DNA of 64,000 nt from Archegozetes longisetosus (GCA_018873245.2 JAEMBT020000001.1:4744001-4808000), one strand, 5' to 3'. Counted from the stretch's first letter, positions 22,711-35,692 are shown. Made by a program: numbers and translations. Notes: a model not told the origin generated them from the sequence alone.

Positions 22711-23152
22711 ATACGGCTGCCAACTGAAAAATTTAAGAAACTGGATTAGGTATTAAATTTTGACTAAAAAACTGGACAAAACTGGACAGTCATTTAATCA
22801 TTTTATTTGATTAATAAATTATTTAAAATCATATTTTGCTGAGATTGAGCAGCTTTTAACAATTTTTTGTTTGATTTTACATAATTCTTAAATTCAGAGC
22901 ATTTTAAATCAAAAGTATTTTTAATACAAATCTCAGCCTTAATTAAATTGATTGACAACGAGTTTCGGTCTCTAGTCCGAATCCTACACATCTTATCATG
23001 TTTTTAACATTATATACATATTTTTATTTGAGATATATTGTCAATGATAAAATCTGGACATTACAATGTCCAGGTCAGACCCTGCACTGGTCACTGGACA
23101 AGACTCCCGAAAAATGGACGATCCAGGTCAGGCCTGGACAGTTGGCAGCCTA
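22711..23152. mobile_element. hAT-type element inserted in right arm
   Basis: The termini are GGCTGCCAACTG and CAGTTGGCAGCC, flanked by ACATACGA on both sides (22,703-22,710 and 23,153-23,160). The left arm has the uninterrupted site (about 11,365-11,378), so the insertion is younger than the duplication. The internal minus-strand frame holds the end of a hAT transposase. Confidence 0.8.
22803..22991 (-). pseudogene. hAT transposase C-terminal remnant
   Basis: The 62-residue frame contains RTRDRNSLSINLIKAEICIK and CSEFKNYVK. This matches the region after the hAT dimerisation core in the remnants at 56,666-57,309 (INVDTIKAEICTK, CCEFKNFV) and near 35,200 (minus). Nothing upstream of this segment is preserved in the element. 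Confidence 0.7.
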
Positions 23153-25092
23153 ACATACGAATAACAAATCTCTATTATCCCTGATTAATGATTTTGAATA
23201 CCGCCGGCTACCAACAAGTTAACACACGTGGACTTTATTGCGATTTAAAATTAATCAGATATCCTGAAAAGTATTTGTGCTTAACCATTTGAATAACCCT
23301 TAAATATAGAATAATTTAAAAAATTTGCACTAATTAGACATGTTAATACTGGTTTAAATAATATTCGGGCTATATTTACATCAGTTGTTTCTCATATGTT
23401 TATTGAAGAAGTTATTACGAACTAACCCAGTCTATAAATGGGTTTATACATTTTCCAGAACTGATTCAATTCGATTGGTTCGAATCATTTGATTAATAGA
23501 TTTGTTTTGTCACAAGTTTTGGTTTCGTGTGTATACTTTAAAACGAAAACTGAAAGCTCTAAATAACTTTTTTCACTTTAGTTACACTGTTATGGAAAAA
23601 TCTAAAGTACCAACTAGATTTGATCTAGTTTCTTATTCTTTAGTTCGACTTTGATTTAAACATCGTTTTTGCGTAATGATGAAAAGAATTTTTTTAATTT
23701 CAAAAATTCATCATTAAATTTTTCACAACAGACATTTCATAACTCGAAAACTGCAAGTATATTTCAGACTTTTCAGTTCTTTTTTGTTAAGCTTAGAGAA
23801 TGAGTTGATACATTTTTCAGAAAACTATTGAAAAATTACTTATACGATCATGGTAGCTTGTTAAACATTAATGTAATCAATAAAATAGAGTTAAAGTTTG
23901 GGAAGCTTATAAATTAAGAGTTTCTGGAAAACGTGTAGTAGAAATCAAACCGCGATTAAGTAGTAATTGTATTGATTACATTAATGTTTGACAATCTACT
24001 ATGATCAAATGAGTAATTTTTCAATAATTTTCTGAAACACGTATCGACTCACTTTCTAAGTCTTACTAAATACAACTGAAAAGTCTCAAATTTCGCAATA
24101 TACCTCGTAGTTTTCGAGTTACAAAGTATTTTTTTGCAAAAATTTAACAATTGGATTTTTGAAAACTTTTCTTTTAAGTAATTTCTTTCATGATTACTCA
24201 CAAACAATATTTCTGAAATCAAAATCGAACTAGAGATTAAGAAACGATCAAATTTATTTGATACTTTAGATTTTTCCATGACTGTATGTCAATACAGCTT
24301 AGTCAAAAAAAAAGTCGGAAATTGCAATCGCCCATATTTTTTAAAGTTGTTCAAATTTAATTATAATAAGCTTGAGATATAAATAGCACTCTAAATAATG
24401 TTTTTATAAACAACTCCAATATTTAATTCGCACTCTTCGAGCTAAATATAAAGTTGAAATCAGCTCGCATAGATGCGAAAAGTGTCTCCATACGTATACA
24501 CAGCTTATCCAATATATCGTCAATTTTTGGTTCATTTTTCTCAATTAAATCTTTGAAAATATTCCAGGTTCTGACTGAAACCGCTTCAGATGATCATAAA
24601 TTGTGCTTAAGGCTATTCCAGTTAATTGGTCAAGTTTTTAACTGATTTGATGCCAAATTCATATAAAAATAGGAGACGATTCTGATTATCAAATTGCATT
24701 GCTCACGCGAACTCAAATTTTGGGACTAAACCGAGTACTACACACTTATCAATCAATGGTATAAGTACATCATAAATACCCTATTTTAATTTGAAAATTC
24801 ATTAGGAATTATAAAGTATGAAAATGCGCAATACTAATTTGTTAAAATTTAGTTTTTTACGAGTTTTTGGACTGAGCTGTAGTTGAATTATACTATATTA
24901 TTATAGTACAATCAAGCTGGCTATGTGTTGGTGTTTTATTTACCTATTGTTTGTTTTCTCTTATCATTTCTAAAGTATATTAATTTTAAAAAGAGAATTA
25001 GAGATTCAGATTAAACTTTAAACTTTAACGCTCTGTGTGAACTGCTGTAATGCTTAAAACATACCAGTTGTATGAAGCCTATTCAACCGGTA

Positions 25093-25757
25093 CCTTCCCA
25101 GTTTATAGACATCCACTTTATAGAAATCCACTTTGTAGACACCCACTTTATAGATATCCACTTTATAGACATTTCATTTCATAGACTAATTTTTCGCTAA
25201 TGAAAATTCTGGTTATCGAGGAGATTATTGATGTTAATTCTAGACAATCTTATTGAATCTAGTTTTGAAAAATGATCATTTTTCTCTTTGTTTGGTTCAA
25301 TAAAACTTAATTCAGACGTATTTTACAGATAGATTATATAAACACTAACTATTTAATAAAATTCAAATATAGATATGCAGAAATATTCTAATAAAAATTT
25401 ATATATTGAGCTGAATAGACTCAAAATAAAAATCACTTTTCATTCAATTGAAAAACTGTTGAATAGGTTTGCATTTTGCACGTGTTAAATATCTTAATAA
25501 TCATAAGATCATAAGATTAACGGATTAGTAGATATGAGATTCGATGCACTTGACTTTCAGTATAATTAATATACAATTATTTTAATTTCTCAGATGTATA
25601 AATAGATTTAAATTATTTTGAATAGCTTAAAAATGTCTCACTAATCAAGTGTCTATGAAATGAAATGTCTATGAAGTGGAATGTCTATAAAATGGATGTC
25701 TATAAAGTAGGTGTCTATAAAGTGGGTGTCTATAAAGTGGATTTCTATCAATCGGGG
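25093..25757. mobile_element. Foldback-type element (right copy)
   Basis: Inverted counterpart of 8,770-9,434, same length (665 bp) and, by eye, the same sequence. The element was therefore present before the arms duplicated, or was copied between arms by conversion. No coding sequence. Confidence 0.75.
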
Positions 25758-27797
25758 TATAACCATTCAACCATCGCTAAACAGTTTCAACGTCGCGATT
25801 AGGGGTGCCAAGTCTCAACCTTTGAGAGAAAGTCCTTATTCTCCAGTCCAGGCCTAGAGCTGGGCATTAAAACCTTCAGCTTTTGAACATCAAAAATTTT
25901 ATAAAAACTTTTAACTTCTAAGTAAATAAGAAATTAACCGTATTTATTGTTTACGAAACCTATATCCCAAGAGGGGCTAAAGTACATTAATCCTTCGAAA
26001 TACTTTTTGGAACACAGTTTTGTCTTTCAAAAGTATGCACTGTAATAAAGTTCAATCACTTTAAATAAAGTTTCTATTTAACGATTTTGTGAGCTTGACG
26101 GTAATTGGCTAAATGTTGAGGAATATGAATGTCAGCGCAAGAAGATTGATAAATATAATGCTAAATATTTTATGTAACTTTCTTTCACAACAATAAATGT
26201 GGAAAACTTTCCCTTACTAAACATTCAAAGACTGTTAAACATGTTCAAATCGCTTAAAATTTGAAAAATATGTGCTTAAAAAATTTCGTCCCCATAAGAA
26301 ATTCTTCTGTAGAACATGAAAAAGTAACCATTGCTTAAATTTGTACGTTTTAAAAGATCGCAAACTTATTGAACGTGCAAAATCCGGGATAAATGTGATT
26401 TTTGAAAAAACACAAATAAGTAAAGAATAATAGACAAAGTAAAATGTCACTTTTCATATATAACAATCTTCCTTTGGCTTTTTACTGAAAATTTCTAAAA
26501 ATTACTCTCACTTTTTCCTTTGACTTTTATATTGAGCTTTTTCTAGAAAGACTTGGCATCACTAGTCACGACTGATCGTATTTGCAATTTCTTGAGTTGT
26601 CAGATCCCTTCCATGATTCAACAATTTCAGATTTCTTTCAATTTCGTGAATACGTTGGCCACGTCTCCAGTTTATATTGTTCAGGAATTCCATTTCAAAT
26701 AAATTAATTAAACAACGCAATAACAAGTTCACGCCGACCAAGAGACAGTCGTGTCTATTAATGACATTAAAGCTTCAAGTAAGTTTATTAATAAGTATTG
26801 AAAGATTAGTCACTTTTTAATCTTTACTTATGTTCAGCTTTTGGAAAGCAAACAAATTTCTATTTTGTCTGATATGTTTCAAAAATGATTTGATGGTGAT
26901 AACCAAGACATCCATTTGACTGTACATGAATGGGTGTATGACTTTTAATATCTTACCAATCGGTCTCATTAATAATTAGAGTGAATGGTAAAATGATAAT
27001 TAAAATTACTCTAATTACAAAATATTTTAACGTAATCTTGAGAAGAGAATCCAAAAGTTTCTCATTTGAATATTATTTCTGATAACTTTTATGACGAGTC
27101 ATAAAATGATTAAAGTTTGTGAAGAATTATTTTCACTTTCACTAATTTATTGACCCAACTGTAGTGTTTATTAAAACAGGTTCTAAAACACTATTTAATA
27201 CGAAAAGCTTCCTTTCATATTTAATTCTATGCACTTTATATCATTAGCTGAGTTCTAAAACCCCATTTCAATAATGTTATCGAAAGAGTTTTCAGAGACA
27301 ACACAATAATATTAAGTACATGTTTGTATCTAGACTCCTATTTAACTTTTTAAACTTTTTATTCTCATTGAGTTGATTATTTGAATATTACCTGAGCTTA
27401 AATGAATTGAATTAAAATTTAGCATAATTTAAAGGAAATATAAACTTTCAGAAAGTTAAATTTCAGGCATTCATCAGAAGTTCACTCTATACTTGAGTTG
27501 ATAAATTTTTTCACAATTTTTTAAACAATGATCAAATATGGTATATTTGATTAGTTTGATAAATTTGAATTTTTTTAAATAGGAAAACACGATTATATCA
27601 GTCATCAAGTTTTAATGTGATAAAGCTGTGGTACTAGGGTTAGAAATCTGTAATTTACAGAAATTTTGTAGTTTTTGCAAATTAATTAAAAATTTTTGCT
27701 CTAAATTGCTTTCGAATTGGATAAACAACTAAAACCGATTCCACTTATGTAAAATCATAAGTTTATTGAAAACTGATGCATTAGAACCAGGTTGATA

Positions 27798-28595
27798 TCA
27801 TCGTCCGCCTAATCTCGCAGATCTGAAACCAGTTCTATATGGACTGAGACCTAAACCAGTTTCGTAAACTCCTCTAATTCTCAAACCTCCGACACCGACA
27901 GCTGGAGTAGCAACGCCGAGTCTAAGACCAGTGGTGGCGATACGGCCGGATCTGAGAACACCAGTGCCTTCGATAATACCTGATGAGAGACCGTTAAGTC
28001 TTTGGCCTTGTCCTTGTGCGACAATAGTATTTGCCTGTTCTACAACGGGATTGATCTGTTGTCTGAGTTGTCTATACGGTTGGATGATTTCAATCACTTC
28101 TTGGATCACAGGTTTGGTTACAGTGTGAGTATGGTGACCATGTCAAAAAATGTCAAATGCGGGACAAAAAAATTTTAGTCCCATTATAAAATTTTTTTAA
28201 AGAGTTTTAACCTGATTGAAGTTACAGATCACAGTTTGAAATAACAATTATTTGAAATATAAACTAAAGACTTGATTGATAACTGCACTTTATAAGAGTC
28301 ACATACGATGTGAATGAAAACAAGGTATCAGATATACGGATTAAAACTCTTTTTGTCTAATGACTTCTACATATTTTAATATAAGAAACGCGTTAAGAAT
28401 TAAATTGCATAATTTGCATTAAATAAAAACACACAGTGAAAATCTGTTAAGATAAATCTTAAAATGTATATTTTCCGTCCCGCAAAATACATGCGGGTAA
28501 ACTCAATCCCGCACAATGAGAGACAATCTAATGAGCGGGTCTATGAGCTTGATCTATGGATTGCGTGACTTGCACTTGTCCAGGTTATCCTATTA
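27798..28595 (-). pseudogene. Cuticle-like exon 3, interrupted and truncated copy
   Basis: This is the inverted copy of 6,272-6,663. A 401-bp insertion (28,130-28,530) splits the exon near its start. CGA has become TGA, so the product would end RLGGR two residues early. Exons 1 and 2, including the signal peptide, are absent because the palindrome ends just upstream of this exon. The remaining frame (27,798-28,109) is open and similar to the left copy, for instance Q for E in VAQGQGQ. Confidence 0.85.
28130..28530. mobile_element. Short hAT-like insertion in the cuticle pseudogene
   Basis: The left end TATGGTGACCATGTC resembles the TAGGGTGACCA ends of other elements in this window. The right end (about 28,515-28,530) is degraded. 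The uninterrupted site is visible in the left arm at about 6,325-6,335. It has internal GCGGGA and TCCCGC motifs but no frame. The target duplication is not clean. Confidence 0.6.
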
Positions 28596-28726
28596 AACAT
28601 TAGAATAAAGTTTTTGAAAGAAATGATTCGTTCATAAATCAAACTGTAAAGTAAAACAATTAATTTTTTTACTGACTATTTATTCTATATTATTATCATT
28701 TGTAAAATCAAATATAGTTATAATTA

Positions 28727-28727
<1 letters not shown>

Positions 28728-28762
<35 letters not shown>
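28728..28762. repeat. (TTA)n microsatellite
   Basis: About eleven TTA units in an intergenic stretch. Confidence 0.95.
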
Positions 28763-29345
28763 GGTTTTGTTTTGAGAACCAAATGATTGCATTAGGAAAA
28801 AAGTTTCTTTAGTTGACTGCTCTTTTACTCTGAAATATTGCTCATTGAGACAAATGATTTACGTAATTTCAAAATTCAAATTCAAGTAAATAAAAACTTT
28901 TTTCATATCATTTGATAAATTATCAGTTAAATAGTCCTTGTCACTATTTATTTAACTAGTTTTTCAAGAACGAATCTCATCAATTATTTCTATAATTAAC
29001 ATAAAAGATCTGCTTAAAGATTCGAATTAGAACCAAATCGACGTGTATTTTCATATATTCTAAGCTGTTTTATAGATTGAAAGCTACTTTTGGAAAATTT
29101 TCTAAATATCTAGTCAACGTTTGAAAAGTTTGGGCAATTTTTGATTGGAAGTAAACATTATTTGCAGGTCAATAACACAGTTGAGTTCTTTAGACAAGCA
29201 AATCGGAAATCGGATCTCTCGGATCAGGGTCTGGATCGCAGTTATCACAGTTTATAATTTTAGAAAATTTTTGAGTTCTTATACGAATGAACTCAGGAGG
29301 AGGTACTGCAAGAGATGCTGAGGAAGAGATATTTTAGCTTGGAAC
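28763..29345. other. Intergenic, no recognisable gene
   Basis: AT-rich sequence between the palindrome edge and the block duplicated at 690-2,900. Nothing supportable is seen. Confidence 0.5.
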
Positions 29346-29349
29346 AATC

Positions 29350-31480
29350 CAGCTCCATTGTAAAGATTTAGAAATTGTTCAAAAAACGATTTAAAAAGAT
29401 CGATGAGTGCATTGTTCTTAGAAGTGAAAGTTTGGCAAATGTCTTCAAGAATATCTTAAAAGTTTTCTCAAAATAATTTCTTGATAATTGGTCTTAAATT
29501 TTACTTTTATTTAAGCTTTAATTAGGTAAAATCTATAGGAATTTTGCCATCACTTAAATCGCTCAAGTTTTACAGCTTAATTGCTGGTCCATTAACATAA
29601 TGAATGCTTTTGAAAAATGATTTGCTCCAAACCTATTGAGCTTTAAGTTCAGGTCATTGGAAAATAAATGGACGGAAAGGGTGATATCTTCAATAAACGT
29701 GAAAATCACTCTTAAAAATGAATCGGATGATTAAGTAATAATTACCTTGCTTAAAATAGATTTTTCGAACATAACGTGTTTTATCAACAGATAAATAATT
29801 TGTTTAAATATAGCATAAAATTCAGTATATTTATGAGTTATTGAAAAAAGGTTATAAGGTATGACATTTTTTTCATTTTGAAAAATTCTCATTCAAACTC
29901 GATATCAACAATGTCACCGACCAATTAATTATGTGAATCGACTATTAATATTCATATAATTGATATGAACACAGTATTTATAAAATCATAAAAAATGTTG
30001 ATTCGATCCCAAGTCAATATACCTTAGAACTTTCTTCGATTAAAATTTTTTATGGTTACAAGTACTTCGATAATGAACTACATGTAGAAATAAGTGTGAG
30101 TTTTCAGACTTGGTATGCATGGGAAAATTTTAAAAACTTTTGAGATGTCTAATAAAGAAAAGAGAGCAGTCGATCATTCAATTGATTTACATTAATCAAC
30201 AATAATTACTGCTATTAAGAAGTGCTCTCTATCGCATGTTTACATTACATTCAGTAATACTGACCGCATGATAAAAACCATTTCAAGTATTATTTCTTTG
30301 ACATCGCCGCATATTTATTCCTTAGTATTTAGAATGTTACAGAAAAATACCAGAAATGTGTTATCTAATACTTAGTGACAAATATATTTTCTCAGTAATA
30401 AATTTTTAAAACTTTTGATTAAACTAATGCTCAGAAACTTAGGGAAATTTTAAGCAAATTATGAATAAGTTTGAAACAAAAATAAAAGTTGATCTAATCT
30501 TAATGTTTGATGAACAAGCGTAGTATTGAGAATGGTCTTCGCAGTAAATGATTTTTTGAGTATTTGTTTTCGAGAATTTGATTCTCATTTCTAAATACAC
30601 TCAAAACTCATTTTTATGTACACCCAATTTTGTGTACAATGCATTTTTGTGTGCAGAAATCAAAAACAAAAGACTCTTCCCATATATTCATATAGAAAAT
30701 GTAGTCAGTTTTGTGTATACTCACTTTTGTATACAACTTGTTTTAGTGTACCGATCTTCATAATTGCCGTAGCTTTTCTAGTACTTCGATTTTGTGTACA
30801 ACTATATCAGAATATCCAACTGTAATTTTCTTTACTTTGAATTTTTAACTGACTTAAAAATCGTTGCTAAGGTTGAAAATAATTAAGAGTCTCATAGTGA
30901 AACCATAATATATGATGAAGGAGAGGAAAAGATTAAACATGAGTTCCCTTCAAGATCTCAAGCCCTGTCTTACATTCAATCGCTGCATCGTTACTTTGGT
31001 TCACTATTTGATTGCAATGATAGCGACTATGCTATGTTAGGAAAACTTGATAAGAAAGTTATAATGAGTTCTAATAAAACGAAACAAAGCACTCTTACCA
31101 ATTACTATATTCCAAAAGATAAACTCATTTTCTAAATTGTTACGTTTATTAATGAAATCTAGCATTTAACATATACTTTTCATTTTTGTGTAAAATAGTT
31201 TTTGTGTACAGATTTCGGAAATGGAATGCGTACACAAATATGAGTTTTGAGTGTATTATTCTTGTAAACTGACATTAGATTAATAAAAGTTGATTTTGAT
31301 AAACCAAGCTTTCAGAATATGAGTAATTGATTTTACTCGCGATTGAAATATCAAAAAATAAAATGCTTCAGCTGCTTTATCTCAAATTTATTTTGCACAG
31401 TCTCATTTAAACTGTAAAATAGAAGAGTAATAAGATTATAAATGAACTATACTTAAACTATAGGAATCTCTTCAAAACCT
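29350..31480. repeat. Block duplicated at 690-2,900
   Basis: Same-orientation partner of 690-2,900. It contains the complete copy of a pogo/Tigger-like element. A diverged older copy of the same underlying sequence follows at about 31,680-32,520. Confidence 0.85.
30598..31253 (+). mobile_element. Pogo/Tigger-like element, 656 bp, TA target
   Basis: The termini CACTCAAAACTCATTT and (inverted) CACTCAAAACTCATAT are flanked by TA. Near both ends there are many scattered TTTTGTGTAC variants. A frame at about 30,895-31,135 ends SSNKTKQSTLTNYYIPKDK, like the tail of Tigger/jerky transposases. The diverged sister block has the empty site near 32,235-32,245 (TCTAAACATCATTTTAG). The element is internally deleted and has no DDE core. 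Confidence 0.65.
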
Positions 31481-31679
31481 AACGTGATGTAAGACATAAT
31501 GTGATAATGATTTAAATTGATGTCATCGAAGATAATTATATAAAAGCTCAAGATATATCCAGTTATGCAAAAATAATGTTATGCCATTTACTTGCTAAAT
31601 GTTGAATATTAATTCCTAGACAAAGAAAGCTAGCCATATATTTAATAAATAAATTCTTCAGTAGTGTATACGGCAGTTT

Positions 31680-32520
31680 TTCAGACTTGGTATATATATA
31701 AGAAGCTAAAAACTTTTAAGATGTCTGATAAAGAAAATAGAGAATAAACTCGAAGAAGGGATTTCTGTTATAAACATACAATAAATCATACAAGTAATAT
31801 GTAAGTATTGTTTGAGTAACTTCTAATGGTTTAATATTTTATATCTGCCGCTTAGATAACTTTAATTTTATCTACCTCTTAGCAATCAAAATGTTATAGA
31901 AGAATACCAGAAATATGTTACTATATATTGAATCATATTGTTCTTTCAGTAATAAAACTGAATTTAAACTTTTGGTTAGAATCAATTTTCAGAACCTTAT
32001 AAGAATTTTAAGCAAGTTATTTTTTCCTAATAAAGATCGTCCAAATAATACTAGACTCATATTTTGAGTACAATTATTCTTCAACATTAAGCATCAATAA
32101 GGTGTATGGATTTAAAATAAAAAGAAAGTTGACCTAATTATAATGTTTGATATAAAAACAAGTGTAGTATCAAAATGGTCTCCTCACTAAAAGACATCTG
32201 AGCATATGTTTTCGAGAATTTTGTTTCCATGTCTAAACATCATTTTAGTAAACAGAGATTAGATTAATAAAAGTTGATTTTGATAAACCAAATTTTCAGT
32301 ATATGAGTAATTGATTTTACTTGTGTTTAAACTATCAAAAAATAAAATGCTTCAAGTGCTTTGTCTCAATTTAGTTTCATTTTGAACGGACAGTATTATT
32401 TAAACTGTAAACTAGAAGAGCAATAAGGTTATAAATCATTTAACTTTATTTAAGCAATAAGGAAGAAAAAAATTGAAGATTTCGAGACTTAAACAATAGG
32501 AATATCTTATAGAAGGATAT
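31680..32520. repeat. Diverged tandem copy of the 30,070-31,480 block
   Basis: Shared landmarks in the same order include TCAGACTTGGTAT, AACTTTT-AGATGTCT, ACATACAATAAATCATA (shared with 1,550-1,570), the TAATAAAAGTTGATTTTGATAA stretch and GAGTAATTGATTTTACT. Divergence is much higher than between 690-2,900 and 29,350-31,480. It lacks the pogo-like insertion. Confidence 0.75.
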
Positions 32521-35022
32521 GATTTATGTCAGACATAACAATGTAATTGTTCTACATTTCAAGTTCATATTCATATCTAGCTCTCATAATAAGTCGATTA
32601 GTGAACAAAAGTGGTATTTAATCATCTTATAATGATATCTTGAATGGCATTGTGTTCAAAAATATTAGTCTAACTCTTCAAATTTTAAATTACGTTAAAT
32701 CAAATTTTTGATGCAAAATTGTTTAAAGTCTGATATATATAACAATAAAAATTGTTAATGTTTCGATAGCTATATTGAACCTGAAACTATTTCAATCATA
32801 AACTATTCATTTCATTCTAAACATTTATTTCTTTGTATTTTAATTCTGAATTGTATTTAAGGTTAGAATTTAAATTATAGATAAAAAAGCAGAAAACTTA
32901 TTAATTGCTGAACATAGAATGATAAGGATTTAGTCATTTAAAATAAATGTGAATTAGCGCTCAATTCGTTTTAAAGGCACCACTTCGTGATTTATCTCGG
33001 TATAGATAATATTGAATAATTAACTATTGATTTAATGAGGTAAACATTACAAGTTTATGATATAGTGGAGGCTTTCCTTTTATTTCTTAGCTTTTCATTA
33101 CTTTCATTTCAAACCTAAACTATACTAGAGTTCTAATGAATTATTCTACTATATGGTCACAAGTCTATATAATTTGATTGGATGAAAACAAGACAAGCAA
33201 AATCTTAGAAAATATAATAGAATATGAGAATTTTTATTCATGCCAATATAATTCCTATATTTGCTTTATTTATGATAAATTATTCTGAACAATATGCTAA
33301 AAAGGTGTTTTTTACATCAATACTATTCTAAGCTAAATTCAAATTTTAGACGAAGTGAAGAGTGATTTTATAAATTATTTTTAACTTGAAAGCACTAATA
33401 ATTCTAACATTATATAGAAAATTTTTTAGGAAAATGCTATATGTTAAAAAGATTTCTCTATTGAATTAGTCTATTTTTTGACATAAGTATATTTTTATTT
33501 TAAAGAAGTTGGATTAAAACTAACTTTTCCATAGCAATTGATAAAAGTAGGAAAAATTCATAATAAATAAAATATGATGATTAAGTTTTGATATACCTTT
33601 ACTTTATTTCTAAACTTTATGAATGAATTCATATCTAATTAGGTTCATATCACAAATCCATAAGATCTTAAGATCAATGAATTTAGAGAATAAAGCGTAA
33701 AGTGTGAGAATAAGGACCCGATTAAGAAAGTCAGCAGTTGTACAAAAGCTGATAAAACTAATTCTTCAAAAAATAGTTGTAATGATACTAAATTAATTGG
33801 TATTAAAGTATAAGTTAAGGTGAGAGTATACTTTTCCGAAATTTCTTATGAAGTTTGGTATCATTGCAAATACAGTTATGTCCTATTAGATCAAAGACAT
33901 TGTATCTAAAATAAGACGAAGCATTTGATGATTTAATAATTTTTCTATTGAATGATTTGAATCAAATTTTACAATAATAGCAAACAATACAATAATAGAA
34001 GTACTGTGAGAGATGGCAATCATATATGATGTGTATTCAAAATGTATAGTTGCACTCAATATCCCACAAATTATCAGATCATAGAAGTAATAGTAAACAA
34101 TTAAGACTACTGTCAATATAACTAACATTAGAATTGCAATCGTCTTATTCAGCAATTTAGATTTGAAAAATTTAATTTTTTACTGAGTTTGTCCATATCT
34201 CTCTTATAAATTTTGATTGTATTCCTGTTTAGTAAACCCTTTAAAGGTTTAAAGCCCTGAATGAAAAATGAATCATTTTGTCCATTAAGTAGGCTTTAAA
34301 TGCCGTAATGTAATTCCGGTATTCTTCCAACAGATTGAATAATATCACAGTAATAAAGAAGGGGTTTTCCATTCTATATAGCTTCCAAACGAATCAAAGA
34401 ATAAATAAAACGGACAATAAAACTAATTTTTATTATATATGATTTGAACTTGTTTTCTTCTTTTAATATCATTATCAAAATCATGATTGATATCATATCT
34501 AAACATAATTCTGTATTTATAAAGCGATATCATTGATAACCATTTCATATTCTTCTAAATCATTGTTAGATATTCACGCGCTTCTATTCATTTTGAGAAT
34601 TTAAAAAGGTCTCTTACATATTAAAAAAATAAGTGTAGAAACTTAAAGTTAGTAAGCTCTCAGACTATATATAACTTGAATAGCAAAACTTAAGCGATCT
34701 AGGAAGAAAAATTGTTGACAAAACTGACAGATATAAAGTGTGAGAACTATTGTTACCTTATGGATAACTTTTCGATCAATATTCTTCAAGACAGTTGTTT
34801 ATTTTAATTCGTATTACTGTTCAGTCGAGAAATTATTTAAATTATTCTAAATTTCATGACTTAATAATTATTCTGCGATCAAAATTATATTTTCTTATAT
34901 GTTAAGTAATTAGAATTAATGTAGTCTTTAATTTAATAAATGAATAATGAATTAATTAAAATGTAAAATTTTTTCTGATTTTGAAAATTTTTGCATCATC
35001 ATATTGTGAGTATTCTTAAGGT
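32521..35022. other. Intergenic, no confident gene
   Basis: Long AT-rich stretch. The only notable frame is a hydrophobic one at 33,886-34,155 on the minus strand, listed separately. I see no repeat partners or element termini. Confidence 0.5.
33886..34155 (-). CDS. Hydrophobic open frame, possible membrane-protein exon
   Basis: The 89-residue frame has two or three strongly hydrophobic segments (for example AILMLVILTVVLIVYYYFY) and ends at TAA. An in-frame stop lies about 13 codons upstream of KLLNK. It could be a terminal exon or fragment of a multi-pass protein. However, AT-rich DNA on this strand easily produces Leu/Ile/Val runs by chance, and I find no partner exon, start or homologue. 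Confidence 0.15.
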   Translation of the reverse strand: MLNKTIAILMLVILTVVLIVYYYFYDLIICGILSATIHFEYTSYMIAISHSTSIIVLFAIIVKFDSNHSIEKLLNHQMLRLILDTMSLI

Positions 35023-35692
35023 TAGTGTGACCAACTCCTATCTGAGATACCTTGGACATTAACCAAAAAAAAGTCGGAAAAATCCGGGACAAACATTTTT
35101 ATTACATTTATTTCAACAATTATTGTTTAAAATCATGTTTTTATTGGAGTTTAACAGATTTAAAGAATTTCTCATTAGATTTTAAATAAGATTTAAATTC
35201 AATACGATTCAAATCAAAGTTATTCTTAATAAAAATCTCCGCTTTAATCAAATCAATACTTAAAAGGTTTCTATCATCGGTTCAAATCCTATGTAAATGA
35301 CTAAAGACTCGCTCAACAAAATCATTAGCGATCGGTATGGCCATAACTGTTTCGACAGCTTTCGTCAGATTCTTCATTTGATTATTAGATAATATTTTAC
35401 AATACTTTTGAATTGAATTCAAATTCTGGCCTTAAATTTCAGTGTTATTCAAGTAATTATTAAATGAAATGATTTCATCAAAGAGTGAGTCTTTATCTAT
35501 ATCAACATTCAATAATCTTGTTATTTCGACGAGACTTTCATAATTTAAATCATTATCTAAATTAAGTGATGAAAACAATTTAAATGGAGTTTCATTGAAG
35601 TCAAAGTGATTATTCAAATAATCAATAGCTCTCTTATATGCTTTATTGGCGTTTTCAATGAAATGTTTTTGTTGTGATTTACTACAGTTTTT
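35023..35692 (-). pseudogene. hAT transposon 3' half with transposase remnant
   Basis: The terminus TAGTGTGACCAACTCC lies at 35,023. On the minus strand the remnant runs YKRAIDYLNNHFDFNE and LNVDIDKDSLFDEIISFNNYL, then a stop. After the stop (about 35,200-35,380) decayed hAT dimerisation-region sequence continues. The same order is seen in the better copy at 56,666-57,309 (YDRALDYLEKHFNFE, LNMKVNRDKMFNEISLFNQFL). The upstream half is cut off by the 780-bp element beginning at 35,693. Confidence 0.75.

Larger units (their letters stand above)
17490..28604 (-). repeat. Right arm of the large palindrome
   Basis: This is the inverted partner of 6,261-15,547. It is longer because of a solo LTR (18,460-18,910), a partial B-gene exon (19,405-20,085), an hAT-type element (22,711-23,152) and a 0.4 kb insertion in the cuticle pseudogene (28,130-28,530). 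Outer similarity stops just after the cuticle exon-3 acceptor, at about 28,604. Confidence 0.93.

Noticed and set aside
24049..24279. 76-codon minus-strand frame
   Set aside because: Lies in the nested non-coding hairpin; not open in the left-arm copy.
30578..30825. Overlapping 61- and 69-codon frames
   Set aside because: Produced by repeated TTTTGTGTAC motifs in the pogo-like element end.
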